Source: Lampris incognitus (lineage: Eukaryota; Chordata; Actinopteri; Lampriformes; Lampridae). Taken from it: a stretch of 64,000 bases of DNA. How positions within the stretch are numbered: the first letter of the stretch is position 1; every line of letters begins with the position of its first letter. The position numbers were made by a program, and so were the translations under genes. The stretch covers positions 26,825,163 through 26,889,162 of the forward strand of contig NC_079230.1 in the NCBI RefSeq assembly GCF_029633865.1, written 5' to 3'. The notes under the pieces are model-generated. The model was given only the letters and a program-made list of their open reading frames with translations. It searched no databases and was not told the origin of the DNA. Positions 23,401 to 36,325 of this stretch are shown piece after piece.

Positions 23401-26400
23401 TGGCAACATACAGCGACGCTTGCAGATGGCGAACCAAAAAGCTGAAAACATGGCTTCTTGTCTGTGATTTGATATCAGCTTTATGGGGTGGGCAATGAAA
23501 AGGAAAAGGGTTTTCAGAGACCCCTGGGAGATGTACAGCAACGAGGAGCTTGTGCATTAATTCTGTTTGTCCAGAGACGATCCTGACCGATGGCTGACGA
23601 CTTTGCCTATCACTGGGATGAATGGAGCTGAGCGGTTTGAAGTCGTTGCTTCATCAGCCATGTTTTTTAATTTGAAAAGTGTCTTAATTGATCCAGAATA
23701 CGTAGCGAGTCGGTCCTGTTCAGGATAGTCAAGAATTAGACACCTTCGCGCAACAACAGAAGGTAGACATCTATCTGAAGTCTATGAGCTGGATCTACTG
23801 TGGCTTTGTGCAACCAGCTCCTGGTGGTGCCAGAGGACTTGATTGAGAACCACTGTGCCAGATCATATTGTCTCTTTGTACTTCCTTACTCAATATATGT
23901 ATTTTTTCATGTATATTTGACGATCCATTTGTCATTGAGAGGACAGCACATTTTAATCGTGTCTGCTTTCAGGTCCAACACCATGACGGTATCACTGGCA
24001 CCGAGTCTCCCAAGGTGGCGGACATGTACATTCAGCACCTACACCAGGCCACGACGGGTGTGGATGAGCTGCTAGCTGCCCTCTTTCTTCTGCCCCATGA
24101 CCTCGGAATACCCGGCACCCGCTACCACAGAAAAGGTTTTTCCATCTAACAGAATGTCTTAAGTTACATCTTAAAGAAGCAAAATTTCACAAAACCCCCC
24201 AAAACAAAACACCGTACTGCAACCGGTTGCCCATCCAGTTACCAGCTGTGGCACTTAAACTGCCCCAGTATGATTCCTTCAGGAGGTGGTTCAGTCCGTA
24301 AAGTCAACACTGTCAAGGGAAAAAGTAATCAAACAGGAGGAAAACAAAGCATCTGTGTCCCTGTTTCAGGCTCCCGTCGAGCTCTGGAGCAACATGTAAT
24401 TGTTTACAACCCGTTAGCGTGGAACATCACCACCTTCGTCAACGTCACGGTAACCTTCCCCACGGCAAACGTCTTCGATGAAGACGGACAGCCGGTGCCT
24501 GCACAGGTGATGCGTCTCCTTAGTCTGCAGTTTGCATGTGAGCTGTTTAAGTTTCACATTACATGTGTTTTAATTTACACCGTTTGAATATTAAATCCTT
24601 CAAAGTATCCCATCACTGGTTTTTATCGTGCCGTTAAAGTTAACCTGCAATGACCTTTCTCCCCACAGATCACGTAGATACATACTATGTGACATGTTTT
24701 TCATAACATAAAGGCCAAACATCTCTTGCGTTCACCATCTGTACATTTGTGGTGCAATGGCAGATATCTTTACTGACATCACAGTCTCAGTTACACATCC
24801 GTGATGCGAGTGTTGTGCCTCATCAGATATTTTGTGGTCTCAGACACAGAAAACCAAACTCTCATTTATATGATGCTGACATAACGTCGATGAAGGAGGC
24901 CTCCGACGTGTTACCCCAGTGACATACCAGCACACACAGGTTTAACCCTCTAATAGCTGGTTTAAGAAGTTTCATAAAGGATGCTGGCTGTGACGTGGAC
25001 CTCTAGATTCATGATGGTGTAGCCTGATGTCCGCTGTGTTAACCCGTAACAGATTAGTACATTGGGTTGGGAAATGGTTTAATACATTATTTAAATGTAT
25101 GAGTCAATCTCCGGTGTGAATGCTGACTCTGGAATATGGTACAAAGATGGTTACATCACATCCTGTGTATTCTTAAGTGCTATACACACCGCATTTTATA
25201 CATCAGTCTGCAACGCAATGAGCGTTTTACATGAGAGCAACTTGAAAAAGAGAGAAAGGGAAAAAAATGGACAAGTGTTTCTCTATACATTGGCGAATAT
25301 GTATAGAGAACACAACCCTAGCTGCTGGGGTTTGGGTTGACTGGTTTTTCACTGATGGTGCTTGACAATAATCAAAGACAGCGTCCGGGTGGCGTGGCGG
25401 TCTATTCCGTTGGCTACCAACACGGGGATTGCCAGTTTGAATCCCCGTGTTACCTCCGGCTTGGTCGGGCATCCCTACATACACAATTGGCTGTGTCTGC
25501 TGGTGAGAAGCCGGATGTGGGTATGTGTCCTGGTCACTGCACTAGCGCCTCCTCTGGTTGGTCAGGGCACCTGTTCAGGGGGGGGGGGGGATAGTGGGAT
25601 CCTCCCACGCGCTATGTCCCCCTGGCGAAATTCCTCCCTGTCAGATGAAAAGAAGCAGGTGACGACCCCATATGTTTCAGAGGAAGCATGTGGTAGTCTG
25701 CAGCCCTCCCCGGATCGACGGGGGGGGGGGGGGGGGTGACGCAGAGAGTGGGATAATTGGCCGGGTACAATTGGGGAGAAAAATAGGGAAAAGAAAATAA
25801 TCAAAGAGAAAACTTTGCCTCTGTCCACAACAGATCCAGAGGTCGGCGGACTCCAGAGTGACCTATGACCTCTTCATCGTCGTGGACCTGGGGGGTCTTC
25901 AGCATAGGAAGTATCTAATCAAGTTCTCAGAGAAGCCATGCTCCCAGGGACCTAGATGCGGCTTGACCTACATTGCAAGAGGGGTGAAATTCGAAAGACG
26001 CAGCATTCGGGACGGATTAAAAACAGGAAGGATGCTTCTTCCTGTTCTGAACGAATGTTACAAGCTCATGTTTGACAAGGACACCAATCTACTGCACAGC
26101 ATCACTGACCGGTAAGATTTCATGCCCTTTGCATTTTAATAATGTGTCGTTATCTTGTGCTTACTTCACTTGGGACATCATTCTTTACACCATTGTAACC
26201 TACAGATCCGACTGAAAAATCTTGCATAGGCCCTTTTTGCAGATTACATAAACCATGCTATTCCCTGACCTTTGACACCCCCCGCCCCCCCGTGATCTTT
26301 GGTAGTTTAGAGAAGAGGAGTGTGAGGACGACCCAGGATTTCTGGGAGTACCGAGCCAACGGGGACGAGAAAGCGGGCCCCATCTCTGATAACTACATCT

Positions 26401-29400
26401 TCACTGCCAATAGTTCAGCTGCGAAGGCCTACAAGGCCGTGAAAATGGAGATTATTCCCGGCAAGATTGTGTCTGAGATCCGACAGTACTTCTACAGGTC
26501 AGTAAGAGGAAGTAGGGTTTGTCTTTGGATTTTTTTTTTTCATTTTGTTTATAGGTTTTTATTCATATGTGGGAAATAAGTTGTTTAAACATATACAATC
26601 AATTAGGCTTAATTTTATACATCCATCCATTATCCAAACCGCTTATCCCGCTCTCAGGGTCGCGGGGATGCTGGAGCCTAGGCCAAGAACTGAGCCCTGA
26701 GGTACACCATATTTAACGTCAAAGAATTTTGATTTAATATCCCTGTGATGGCCTGGCGGCCTGTCCAGTGTGTCTCCCCGCCTGCTGCCTAATGACTGCT
26801 GGAATTTTTATACAGTGTATGATTACTTTTTATTAACTGAGAATCAAGTACTGGATTATAACTGTAACTATTATAGATAATAATCATTTGATATTAACTA
26901 TATGAGAACTGTAGAAATTATGGCGTAAAATACAGCAGGATAAGAATTGTAGCATACCGACAAGACCACTAGATGGCAGTCTGTGTAAAAGACCACATTA
27001 GGCCACATTGCCTAAACACCAATAGATTCTGGAAACCCACAACAACGTCTTAATAAGAAAATAATGGCGTATAGTGGGACGTGATCTGGAGTCAAAAGTT
27101 TGGTCCAAGGTTAAGCTCCACAGTATCTGGGATCAAGCTACAGTATAAAAGAAAGTGTTTTGGACAGGTTGCGTCAGTTGTTTCATAGACCAGCTCGGTA
27201 TAATGTTGTATCTTTTTGTGGACTATTAACAATAAACCTACTCATATCAGACTTGTAAGTATTGGACATTGATTGATTGACTGTTGAACTTTGATTGATT
27301 GACTTGCAGGTAAAGGGGGAATGGGTTCACTCATCTGCTCTCAAACCTATTTTAAGATGACGTTTCAGTGTAATGTCTCCAAACGAGCAACTTATTTTGC
27401 AGCAGGTTTTGGAAAACAACACACAAAAAAAAAACCTCACAATAAACAAGTGTTTACTCGGTCTTAACCCAGCAAATTGCCAGTGACCCAACACAGAAAA
27501 GTGCCAGATGATTAACAGGTTTGGCTGCACATGTGAAAGGGTTTTTACTCACGCTTTCTGTGTGGCATTTTCTAGGGAGGAAGGTGATGAAGACTACTCG
27601 TTTTCCATCACCACACGCGTCCCGTTGGGCTTCTGGAGGAGGCTGCCGTGTCACAGGATGGAGCAGATGTACTCTCTGGGTCCCCTCCGAGTCAACACGG
27701 AGGTCGTCATGCGGACCAGCACCACATTGGAGAACAACAGGACCCTGTACACGGACGACAACGGCTACCAGATGATGAGGAGGACACATCGGGAGTTCAC
27801 CAACAACACCTTAGCTCGGGTATGGCTGTGGCTGGCCTGGACTGAGAGGGTTTAATGTCTGTCTGTCAGACTCTTCTCATTCGGCCCAAATGGGAGTTTG
27901 TACGTCACATAAAGAGAACTGGTGGTACAGGGGGACAGTTTTTGCCATCGTGCATATCGGTTATGATATTTTACTCACCGACCTCATTGTGGGGAATTTG
28001 GATATGGGACCACAGGTGGACTCAGTTTTACAATGGTGTCTTTCGGGGCCATGGAAATCAAGAGTCAGACATTTGTCAGCAAGTCCAGTTTAACTCAGTT
28101 ATCCTTATAATAGTCAGATAAATATTCAGCCATCGCAGCAGGTTTAACGTGATTTGAATTTGACAAATCTTGTGTAAAGATGAGCCACATGCACATACCT
28201 ACAGTAAGTATACGCTGGTCATTCCTGCAAGTTGAACCAGGAAGTCGGCTAGCTCAGCAATGTGATTGGACATTGTAATGGACACTCCAGATAACAACCT
28301 GACTTTCAATTCCAAATACGTAGTTTAGAAAACGGGGTTAAATGGGACTTAACGCTCATGTTAAGTCGCACCGTAAAATGCCACTGTAAAGCTGTGTCCA
28401 GTGGTGGTCTTGTATCTAAAATCTCCAAAATTAACCTGGTGAGTAAAATCATATCATAACCGGGACGTCTGGGTGGCACGGCGGTCTATTCCGTTGCCTA
28501 CCAACATGGGGATCACCGGTTCGAATCCCCGTGTTACCTCTGGCTTGGTGAGGCGTCCCTACAGACACAGTTGGCCGTGTCTGCGGATGGGAAGCCGGAT
28601 GTGGGTGTGTGTCCCGGACGCTGCACTAGTGCCTCCTCTGGTCGGTCGGGGCGCTTGTCCGGGGGGGAGGGGGAACTGAGGGGGAACAGCGTGATCCTCC
28701 CATGCGCTACGTCCCCCTGGCAAAACTCCTCACTGTCAGGTGAAAAGCAGCTGGCGACTCCACGTGTATGGGAGGAGACATGTGGTAGTCTGCAGCCCTC
28801 CTCGGATCGGCAGAGGGGGTGGAGCAGCGACCGGGACGGCTCGGAAGAGTGGAGTAATTGGACAAGTACAGTTGGGGAGAAAAAGGGAGAAAAGAAAAAA
28901 AAAAGACATCATAACCGATATGCACTATGGCAAACACTGTGAAATCAACATCAAGGTTGTGAATAAAAACCACAAACAAATACGGATTCATCCTCTCACT
29001 TTGCAGAACTACTTCCCCATGGTCCGCACAGCCTATATCGAGGATGACCTCAGCAGGCTGGTCCTCCTTAGCGACAGGGCTCACGGTGTGGCCAGCCAGG
29101 CAAACGGAGAACTGGAGGTAGAGTACACACGTACACACACGTACACGTACACACACACACACACACACACGCCGTGTTTCAAATCCCTTGGTGTTTTGGC
29201 CCAAGGTGATGCTCCACAGACGTCTGTGGAACAACAAGCCGTGGAACCTCGGCTACAACCTGACCCTGAACGACAGCTCCATCGTCCGGCCCACCCTGTG
29301 GATGATGCTGGCTTCCATTAACACCACTTCCCGCCTGTACCAGAGGGAGGCGATAGCGCTCCAGCACAGACCGGTAGTGACGCCCATAGACCTCCCGCGT

Positions 29401-32400
29401 GAGTACCCGCACCAAATTGGTCCCGGTCTGCCGGCACGACGTCAGAAACTGAACTGGGTTATTCAAGTGGCAAACCGTTGTTGAAAGTCATTTACTGCAT
29501 CTAACTGTTTTTCACTGTGCAAAGCCAAATCCCCCTGAAACTGTGCTTGAGATTTAGATCTACAAATAAACTTCCTGATAAATAGTGAAGAGTCAAATTT
29601 CAACAAAGTCTGTTTACCTTTTGACAGAAAATATGCTTAGTTGTGACTGCCGGTACAGGATGCTTTCTGCCTCACAATAAGCCGAACTGTAATTGGATAA
29701 AACCGGTAGTCTGAATATTACTTATTTCCAACCCTAACAGATTCTAAACCTCATCACATGAACTATACTACGATCCAACTTCAAACCACAAGCTAACTTC
29801 ACCATGCTTTTTTTTCTTTGTCCTCTATAGAGGAGGCCTGGCGGTGGAAGGAGACGGGGCCGGGTGCTGGTGTGCAGCCAGTGGTCTTACCTGACAACCT
29901 TCACCTGCTGAGCCTCTCTGTCTCTGGGTGGAACTACAACTCCCAGCATCACCTTCACCTCAGACACCTGAGCACAGGTCAGCTATCAGAGTCGCCGGGC
30001 AAGGTCCTATTCACGGGGAAGAAAGTGTTTATCTGAAAGTCTGGTGATCTTAAAGTCACACCAAAACCTGGGTGGCGTTGCAGTCTGTTCCATTGCCTAC
30101 CAACATGGGGATCACCGGTTCAAATCCCCATGTTACCTCCGGTTTGGCCGGGTGTCCCTACAGACACAACTGGCTGTGTCTGCGGGTGGGAAGCCGGATG
30201 TGGGTATGTGTCCTGGTCGCTGCACTAGCGCCTCCTCTGGTCGGTCAGGGCGCCTGTTCAGGGGGTGAGGGGGAACTGGGGGGGCATAGCGTGATCCTCC
30301 CACGCGCTACGTCCCCCTGGCGAAACTCCTCACTGTCAGGTGAAAAGAAGCGGCCGGCGACTCCACATGTATGGGAGGAGGCATGGGGTAGTCTGCAGCC
30401 CTCCCCGGATCGGCAGAAGGGGTGGAGCAGCGACCAGGACAGCTCGGGAGAGTGGGGTAATTGGCCGGATAAAATTGGAGAGAAAAAGGGGGGGGCCCAA
30501 AAAAACACTGAAACCTCTTGTTTCACCAATCATCAGGAACTGAGGAAGATTATCATAATTTAAGAATATTTATCTTGTCCCAACAAGTCTTACCAAGACG
30601 AATCTTTTTTTAAAAATCTTTTTTAAATAATTTATTTACATTTATTGATAACTTCTCTAACGTTTGTCTTTGTTCAGCGATCATCACACCCCCAGCCCTT
30701 ATTCAGATCTGACTGGTGGGAGAACAGATTTAAGCGCTTCAGTCTATTTAATCGTTTACCACGGAGACATTCCGCTCATAGCTCTCACATGACAGGTTTT
30801 GGTTTTGCACAAAATGAGTCTGACACTTATTTTCCTCCTAAATTCTGACCGTTCCCTACACCCTAACCCTCATTCTCCAACCTTACTTTATTCATCGACC
30901 ATCTACCGTCATCTGCTAATTACCATCTGTTACTATGTACTAGTTATCTCCTATAAGAAAACCTCTCTTCTCTTATCAAAGGAAGTTGAATCAGTTCATC
31001 CTGACACAACGTCCCCCGCCAGAAATGCCCCACCCCTCACTTTCCCAGTCTCAACCGACCGCGGGCACCCCCACAGACAACACAGTGGCACGACGACCCA
31101 AACCACCGATCAAGCGCCACACGTAAATCGCCATAACCGTTAACTAGAGTTTCAGTGGCCATGTGTACACAGAGGATTTGGGGATGTGAATAGTACACAT
31201 GATCACATGCACATTTGCATATGCAACTGATCGCCGGCGCCACTGCACTGTCCACAGGGGTGGGGACACCTGCAGCCAGCCGAGACCGAAGAGGTCACTT
31301 AAATGGGTGATGAAACGCCTCCGGCAACTAAACGCCGTATCCAGATGAACTGATCCAACCCTCCTTGGTTTTCTTAGGAAACCTGATGATGCACATTCCT
31401 GAGCACCATTTCTTTGCCCCAGAATTTTACTGTAGAACCACGACAGTAACTAGTTACAGCTGATGTGATTGTGTTAATAAGTGGTGTAAGGCTGTTTGTC
31501 GTGTCTAGGTAAGGGTCTGCGGTCGGAGCCCGACTATGATCGGGTCCTGCTGAGAGTCATGCATCTCTTCGAGGAGGGCGAAGACGCGGAGCTGGGAAAG
31601 CCGGTTTCCATCAACTTCAAGGTGACTTGCAAACATCATAGCTGAAGCTGCGCTGTTGGTTTCAAATGCGTTTCTGTTTCAGCGTCACAGATGTTGAGAG
31701 AGGAAACAACTGCAGTTCCTCCTCCCAGGTTCAGCTTGCAGTTTTGCAACAAACACACTGGGTTACCATAAATCCGCTTTCTTTTTTTTAACGGTGCTTT
31801 CGTGTTTGGGCAGGAAGTGCTGAGGGGCATCGGGGAAGTGAAAGTGCTGGAGGAGCGTTCTCTGACAGGAACGTGGGACATTGGCCGTCTCCAGCGGTGG
31901 AAGTGGAAAACTGCAGATAACTTTGAAACAGGTGAGGGACATGGACCGTATGGAGACACGTTGCTGAACAAGTTGTGAGAGAAACTGATGAGAGACGGCC
32001 AAGGGCCGTAGTGTAGATGAGGGAGTGCTGGTTGCATGACTATTTTTCAACCGGCAGGAAGTGCTGATGTGAATATCCTGTGGCTGTGTTTCCACCCTGA
32101 TACAAACCATGTCCCCTGACAGGGCGATAAAGATTTACGGATCGATTTTCTGTTCATGTGGCAGGAACTGATGTAGTAGTTCACTTAGCTCGGGTAATTG
32201 GTTTCCAGTAAACGCAAAGCTGGGAAACAATTCGATTACGTTTTATCATCTTTCAGCGGTATTGCGTTGGGATTAAATATGGATACTGTCATATCGTGAT
32301 ACACAGTTTTGTTGTCTAAATTAATGACAACGAGAATCAATGACCTTAGATTTTTCACAAAATGAGGTCAGAGATATTTTGAGGGAGTATTATTTAAAAA

Positions 32401-32488
32401 GTGGTTGTGGTTTGATATACTATTTTACATTACTAAACTACCAAACAGTTCAATGTGATGAACCTCAGTTATATTCTTAAATATGCTT

Positions 32489-32563
<75 letters not shown>

Positions 32564-32735
32564 TGATGTGACTCGAGAAGTGACAACTTTTCCCTCGGTG
32601 ACGACCTTATGCTCTTTGTTTTTTCTGTTGTCTGTCTCAGAGAGTAAGAGGTGGCACAGGTGTGGGTTTGAGGACTTCAACGTGACCATCTCACCTAAAG
32701 AGATCAGGATGTTCTTCGTTTCCTTCAGCGATTAG
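17449..32735 (+). CDS. man2b2: Lysosomal-type alpha-mannosidase MAN2B2, 19 exons
   Basis: Glycoside hydrolase family 38 enzyme that trims alpha-mannose from N-glycans in the endolysosomal/secretory route. Exons: 17449-17589, 18156-18302, 18551-18656, 18792-18964, 19510-19625, 20652-20829, 22567-22765, 22884-23074, 23973-24135, 24370-24506, 25834-26111, 26306-26497, 27576-27819, 29007-29117, 29206-29398, 29831-29977, 31509-31621, 31814-31931, 32641-32735. All junctions are GT-AG with consistent phase, giving 1013 residues (human about 1009). Residues 1-20 are a signal peptide. Zinc-site motif HSHMDVGW (H37, D39), nucleophile D152 in [11 protein letters not shown] and [10 protein letters not shown] (from 418) are intact. 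NGYQM, LTLNDSS and RSLTGTWD match MAN2B2 rather than MAN2B1. Several Asn-X-Ser/Thr sites fit a secreted glycoprotein. Start is the first ATG of the exon; a second ATG two codons on is possible. Confidence 0.96.
19795..19930 (+). repeat. Fish short dispersed repeat (man2b2 intron 5)
   Basis: Contains TCAAGTTTATTTGTATAGCC and GGGCTTTACAATCAGTACAA, phrases found throughout teleost genomes. Intronic and non-coding. Confidence 0.6.
19962..20088 (-). mobile_element. LINE 3'-end fragment (man2b2 intron 5)
   Basis: A CTACTA microsatellite tail is followed by GGCTGCTCCCATTAGGGGTC and the phrase CCATCTCTTCCTGTCCTC. The same tail ends the longer LINE fragment at 35486-36325, so this is a strongly 5'-truncated relative in the same orientation. 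Confidence 0.7.
20911..21266 (+). mobile_element. SINE, family A head with a different tail (man2b2 intron 6)
   Basis: The head (GGGCGGCACGGTGGCCCAG, B box GGTTCGAACCCC) and central region match family A. After about 21090 the sequence departs and ends TTCCCCAAGGGGATTAAAA, a LINE-type 3' tail unlike the GGATGG tail of the other copies. It is probably a distinct subfamily that pairs the same head with another LINE partner tail. Confidence 0.75.
21628..21722 (+). repeat. Unnamed dispersed repeat, copy 1 (man2b2 intron 6)
   Basis: About 90 bases, including GACTCACTGGATTATTTTGC and GAGCACTTTCCCTACCGTTG, recur nearly unchanged at 42655-42750. Both copies run into a TATA/TGTA microsatellite. Confidence 0.7.
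22113..22230 (-). repeat. Fish dispersed repeat end (man2b2 intron 6)
   Basis: ACAGTCCTTTAGCCGACGCT and CCAAAGCGACTTACAATAAG are a common teleost repeat terminus. A shorter relative on the other strand lies near 55288-55315 (AAGTCACTTTGGATAAAAGT). Confidence 0.6.
25379..25795 (+). mobile_element. SINE family B, copy 1 (man2b2 intron 10)
   Basis: tRNA-derived head (GGGTGGCGTGGCGGTCTATT with a B-box-like AGTTTGAATCCCC), then a body containing GCACTAGCGCCTCCTCTGGT and an A-rich tail after TTGGGGAGAAAAA. A perfect 12-bp target duplication AATAATCAAAGA flanks it (25367-25378 and 25796-25807). Two poly-G runs of 12 or more have grown inside. Confidence 0.92.
26619..26803. mobile_element. Two SINE family A tail pieces in opposite orientation (man2b2 intron 12)
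   Basis: About 26619-26682 is the SINE tail in minus orientation; about 26743-26803 is the next-inner SINE part in plus orientation (GTGATGGCCTGGCGGCCTGT). Some 60 bases of unrelated sequence lie between. This looks like an internal inversion or two truncated insertions. Confidence 0.7.
28463..28907 (+). mobile_element. SINE family B, copy 2 (man2b2 intron 13)
   Basis: Same head and body as copy 1, with an intact B box (GGTTCGAATCC). Flanked by a perfect 10-bp duplication ATCATAACCG (28453-28462 and 28908-28917). It ends in an A-rich tail. It ends about 100 bases before man2b2 exon 14. Confidence 0.92.
30070..30504 (+). mobile_element. SINE family B, copy 3 (man2b2 intron 16)
   Basis: Same family and orientation as the copies at 25379 and 28463. 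The flanks ACACCAAAACCT (30058-30069) and ACACTGAAACCT (30505-30516) match at 10 of 12 positions, so this insertion is probably older than the other two. It begins about 90 bases after man2b2 exon 16. Confidence 0.88.
32491..32562. repeat. (AT)n microsatellite in the last man2b2 intron
   Basis: About 36 uninterrupted TA repeats, ending about 80 bases before the last exon. Confidence 0.95.
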
Positions 32736-33251
32736 ACCAGACCGCTGTCTTCTGTCTTCTGTGAAGACCACTGACTCATTTCCACGAAACTGACAAGCGT
32801 TTCAGTGTCGTCATGGTTTCACCGTGGACCGGTGGCCATTTTGCACAGAGTGTCGATCTATAGTAAAGGACGGCTGGGTCGATTCAGCACAGTCCTTTGA
32901 AATTTAAAGAAATTTTGTTTTTGTTGAAGTGTCATCTCAGACAGGAAATCATTTTCTACAACCATTCTGAAAAGTATTTGTATAGACCTATAAACTGATC
33001 TGTAGCAATGAAAAGTAAAAAGTAATATTTTTGAGTGAGGCTAGCTTGCCTTATTTTCCAAGATACCAGTAATGAAGGGACTGTCGGGCTTTATTAGACC
33101 GTCAGTATTTGATAAATAGATGAGAAATGTTTGCAAAAGCAGCAGCGGCGATCAACAGGATGGTTGTGATTCAGCTCAGAAAACATCCAAGACATTACAT
33201 TCACGATTTGGACGATAAATCTTCTGATCGGCCTTTTGTCCAGTTGACTTT

Positions 33252-33496
33252 AAACACGGGACAGTGGTGCAGTGGTTAGTGTGGTCGCCTCACAGCGAGA
33301 AAGTCCTGGGTTCAAACCCCGGGGTAGTCCAAACTTGGGGGTCATCCCGGGTCGTCCTCTGTGTGGAGTTTGCATATTCTCCCCATGTCTGTGTGGGTTT
33401 CCTCCGGGTGCTCCGGTTTCCTCCCACAGTCCGAAGACATGTAGGTCAGGTGAATCAGCCATACTAAAGTGTCCCTAGGTGTGAATGTGAATGTGA

Positions 33497-33581
<85 letters not shown>

Positions 33582-33722
33582 TGTGTGTTGGCCATGTGAT
33601 GGACTGATGACCTGTCCAGGGTGTCTCTCCGCCTGCCGTCCAATGACTGCTGGGATAGGCTCCAGCATCCCCACGACCCCAACTGGGATAAGCGGCTTGG
33701 ATAACAGATGGATGGATGGAAA
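33252..33722 (+). mobile_element. SINE family A in the man2b2 3' flank, expanded by a GT microsatellite
   Basis: Head GGGACAGTGGTGCAGTGG with B box GGTTCAAACCCC, central region, and a GGATGG tail. The internal TGTG step has grown into a GT run of about 40 repeats (33499-33577). If the poly(A) signal at 33924 is used, this SINE lies inside the man2b2 3' UTR. Confidence 0.9.
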
Positions 33723-33923
33723 GTGTTGTAGTACTTGAGAATGGACTTGCTCTCATTTCGAATGTCTCCATCTTGTCTCAGACTTCACAGCAAAATGACC
33801 CGGGACTCAAGTGGGACTCGACTGGGACTCGGACAGTGTGAACTTGTGATGATTTTTTTTTAAGACTGCTTGTGTACAAGATTTTATTTTTTAAATGATT
33901 ATCAAACGTCCCCTGAAGAGATC

Positions 33924-33929
33924 AATAAA
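33924..33929 (+). terminator. Candidate man2b2 poly(A) signal
   Basis: AATAAA about 1.2 kb past the stop codon. I found no earlier canonical AATAAA between the stop and this point, so it is the best candidate, although variant signals could act earlier. Confidence 0.45.
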
Positions 33930-33934
33930 GAGCA

Positions 33935-35350
33935 ATCCAATCTAATCTGTTAATTTGTTCATTATTATTATTAACAAGTCTCTGAAGCATTCCCTCCTTA
34001 GTGGAGGAAAAGAAAAGCTGAAGTAAATATTACAGTGTAATGAAATAGTGACATTTACTACGATGGTAGATGACTACTACCGCCATACAGTCATGGTGTT
34101 TAGTTGGACTTACACTGCTCTGGTGTCGGTCTTCATAGATTTGGCCCCACTGATCTTGACTTGCACTCGTCTCCTGAAACGCTTGGTGTTACTTTGCTGG
34201 ATTTAACTGAGAGAAAGATAGAGACAACTAGCTAGCTAGCTAGCTAGATAGATAGATAGATAGCATCTTCACTGATAACATGGAAGCTGGCTGTCGGTAA
34301 TTACACACAAACATGTGTGCACATCCGCATCATTGCTAACCTAATGATAATAGCCTTGAGACTGCAGTTTCCATTTTTGTTGCTTCAGTTTGAGTGTCAT
34401 GGGCTTTTATTTTTGTAGTTGAGTGTTTGCTGTGTGATGACAGCGGTGATCGTTGTGAAATACTGCACATGGTCAAAGATGGCGATCTTGTGTTGCAGGT
34501 TAAGTTTGATTTGAGTTGCCTGTTCGTAATAGCTGATGTCAGGAAACCTATGTGGACGGCATAAATTCAGAGGTGGACAACCCGGCTCCAGAAAGTAAAA
34601 GTCCTGCCACGTATTTGTTCCACCCAGACACTACACCAGCTGAATGTAAGTAGCACAACTCCTTCAGCCAGGTGGAGTGAAACCCCCTGATTTAGTGAAT
34701 GGCTAGAACAAATACATGGTCAGATTTTTGCTTTCTTGAAGCCGGGGTGTCCACCTCTGCATAAATTATGGGGATGAGCTGTTGCACATTTTGCTCTCTC
34801 GCTCTCTCTCTCGCCGTCTGTTTTTCTCTCTTACGCAATCAATGCCCTGCAGTGTTAGGAGATGGGAGTATCTCCTATTGGGAGAGTGTAGTGGACTGTT
34901 GTGATCTTGAGTGTAGTGGTCTGTTGTGATCTTGATTTTTAAGGATTCTCTAACAATGCGTTGTGCACTCGCCTGCTGACATATGAAATACTCACTGGTG
35001 TGTGCATCCTGGTCTGCGGCTGCCTACTTGGCTCTAGATCTCACGGCACATTTCTGACTGTGGGTGAACAGGCCGGCATCAAGATGCAACTTGCAGCAAT
35101 GTGCAGTTTTCCAAATGTAATCGAAGCACTCGTGCTGCAATAAAAGCACCAAATGAGAATGGGTTTGGTTTTGTGAACCGCAACGCATTACCGTTCAAAT
35201 AATTTGCACTGCTGACATTGTGCCAGATGACATGGACCAGGACCTCCCTTTCAATGAAGGACAAGCTCCTCCAGCGATTGCATTACGTGAACAAGTGATG
35301 CACCGTCTGTGAACAGACCAGAAAAACGGCATAGTTTAATACAGCACACA
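33935..35350. other. Intergenic, no gene seen
   Basis: Contains a short GCTA/GATA microsatellite (34230-34262) and otherwise unique-looking AT-rich sequence. None of the open frames resembles a known family. Confidence 0.55.
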
Positions 35351-35485
35351 TGATGCAAGGGATGGTTGTAACACTTTTTGTCTTGGCACCTATATCTCGC
35401 AGAAGTTTTTGGGTTAGAGCTATTAAATTTTGACCAAAATTACCATTATTTGTCTACTAAAAATAGCAATATTTCTAACTTCTCC

Positions 35486-36325
35486 AACTACTACTACTTT
35501 TGGCTGCTCCAGTTAGGGGGCGCCACAGCGGATCACCTGTTTCCATCTCTTCCTGTCCTCTGTATCTTCCTCTGTCACACCAGCCACCTGCACGTCCTCC
35601 CTCACCACATCCATAAACCTCCTCTTTGGCCTTCCTCTTTTCCTCTTCCCTGGCAGCTCCATATTCAGTATCCTTCTCCCAGTATACCCACACATGTCCA
35701 AGCCATCTAAATCTTGTCCCTCTTGCTTTGTCTCCAAACCGTCCAACCTGAGCTGTCCCTCTAATATACTCGTTCCTAATACTGTCCTTCTTCATCACTC
35801 CCAGTGAAAATCTTATCATCTTCATCTCTACCACCTCCAGGTCCGCCTCCTGTCTTTTCATCAGTGCCACTGTCTCCAAACCATATAACATAGCTGGTCT
35901 CACAACCATCTTGTAAACCTTACCTTTAACTCTTGCTGGTACCCTTCTGTCACAAATCACTCCTGACACTCTTCTCCACCCACTTCACCCTGCCTGCACG
36001 CTCTTCTTCACCCCTCTTCTGCACTCCCCGTTACTTTGGACAGTTGACCCCAAGTATTTAAACTCAAATGCCTTCATCACCTCTACTCTTTGCATCCTCA
36101 CCATTTCACTGTCCTCCCTCTCATAGATATTCCGTCTTGCTCCTACTCTCCTACTGACTTTCATTCCTCTTCTCTCCAGTGCATACCTCCACCTCTCCAG
36201 CCTTTCCTCAACCTGCACCTTACTCTCACTACAGATCACAATGTCATCCGCAAACATCATCGTCCACGGAGACTCCTGCCTTCCAACTTCTCCAGCTATA
36301 TCACAGAATTCATTAATTGATGTCA
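35486..36325 (-). mobile_element. LINE 3' fragment with reverse transcriptase C-terminal half
   Basis: The minus strand encodes MMFADDIVICSES, the catalytic F/YADD box of a non-LTR reverse transcriptase, then KAFEFKYLGSTVQSNGECRR and, in a shifted frame, RVKGKVYKMVVRPAMLYGLE and a basic C-terminus. The 3' end finishes in GGCTGCTCC...and a CTACTA tail. The 5' part of the protein is absent. At least two frame changes separate the pieces (near 35985 and near 35740), so it is dead. The clade was not settled. Confidence 0.85.

Noticed and set aside
26818-27270. Possible solo LTR with a TATA-like box and AATAAA
   Set aside because: TATAAAAG and AATAAA occur at plausible spacing, but I found no paired long terminal repeat, target duplication or internal region. 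Not enough to call a fossil element.
28707-29237. 176-residue minus-strand frame and 193-residue plus-strand frame in man2b2
   Set aside because: They combine SINE sequence, intron and exon 14 or 15 in wrong frames; the spliced man2b2 frame explains the conserved part.
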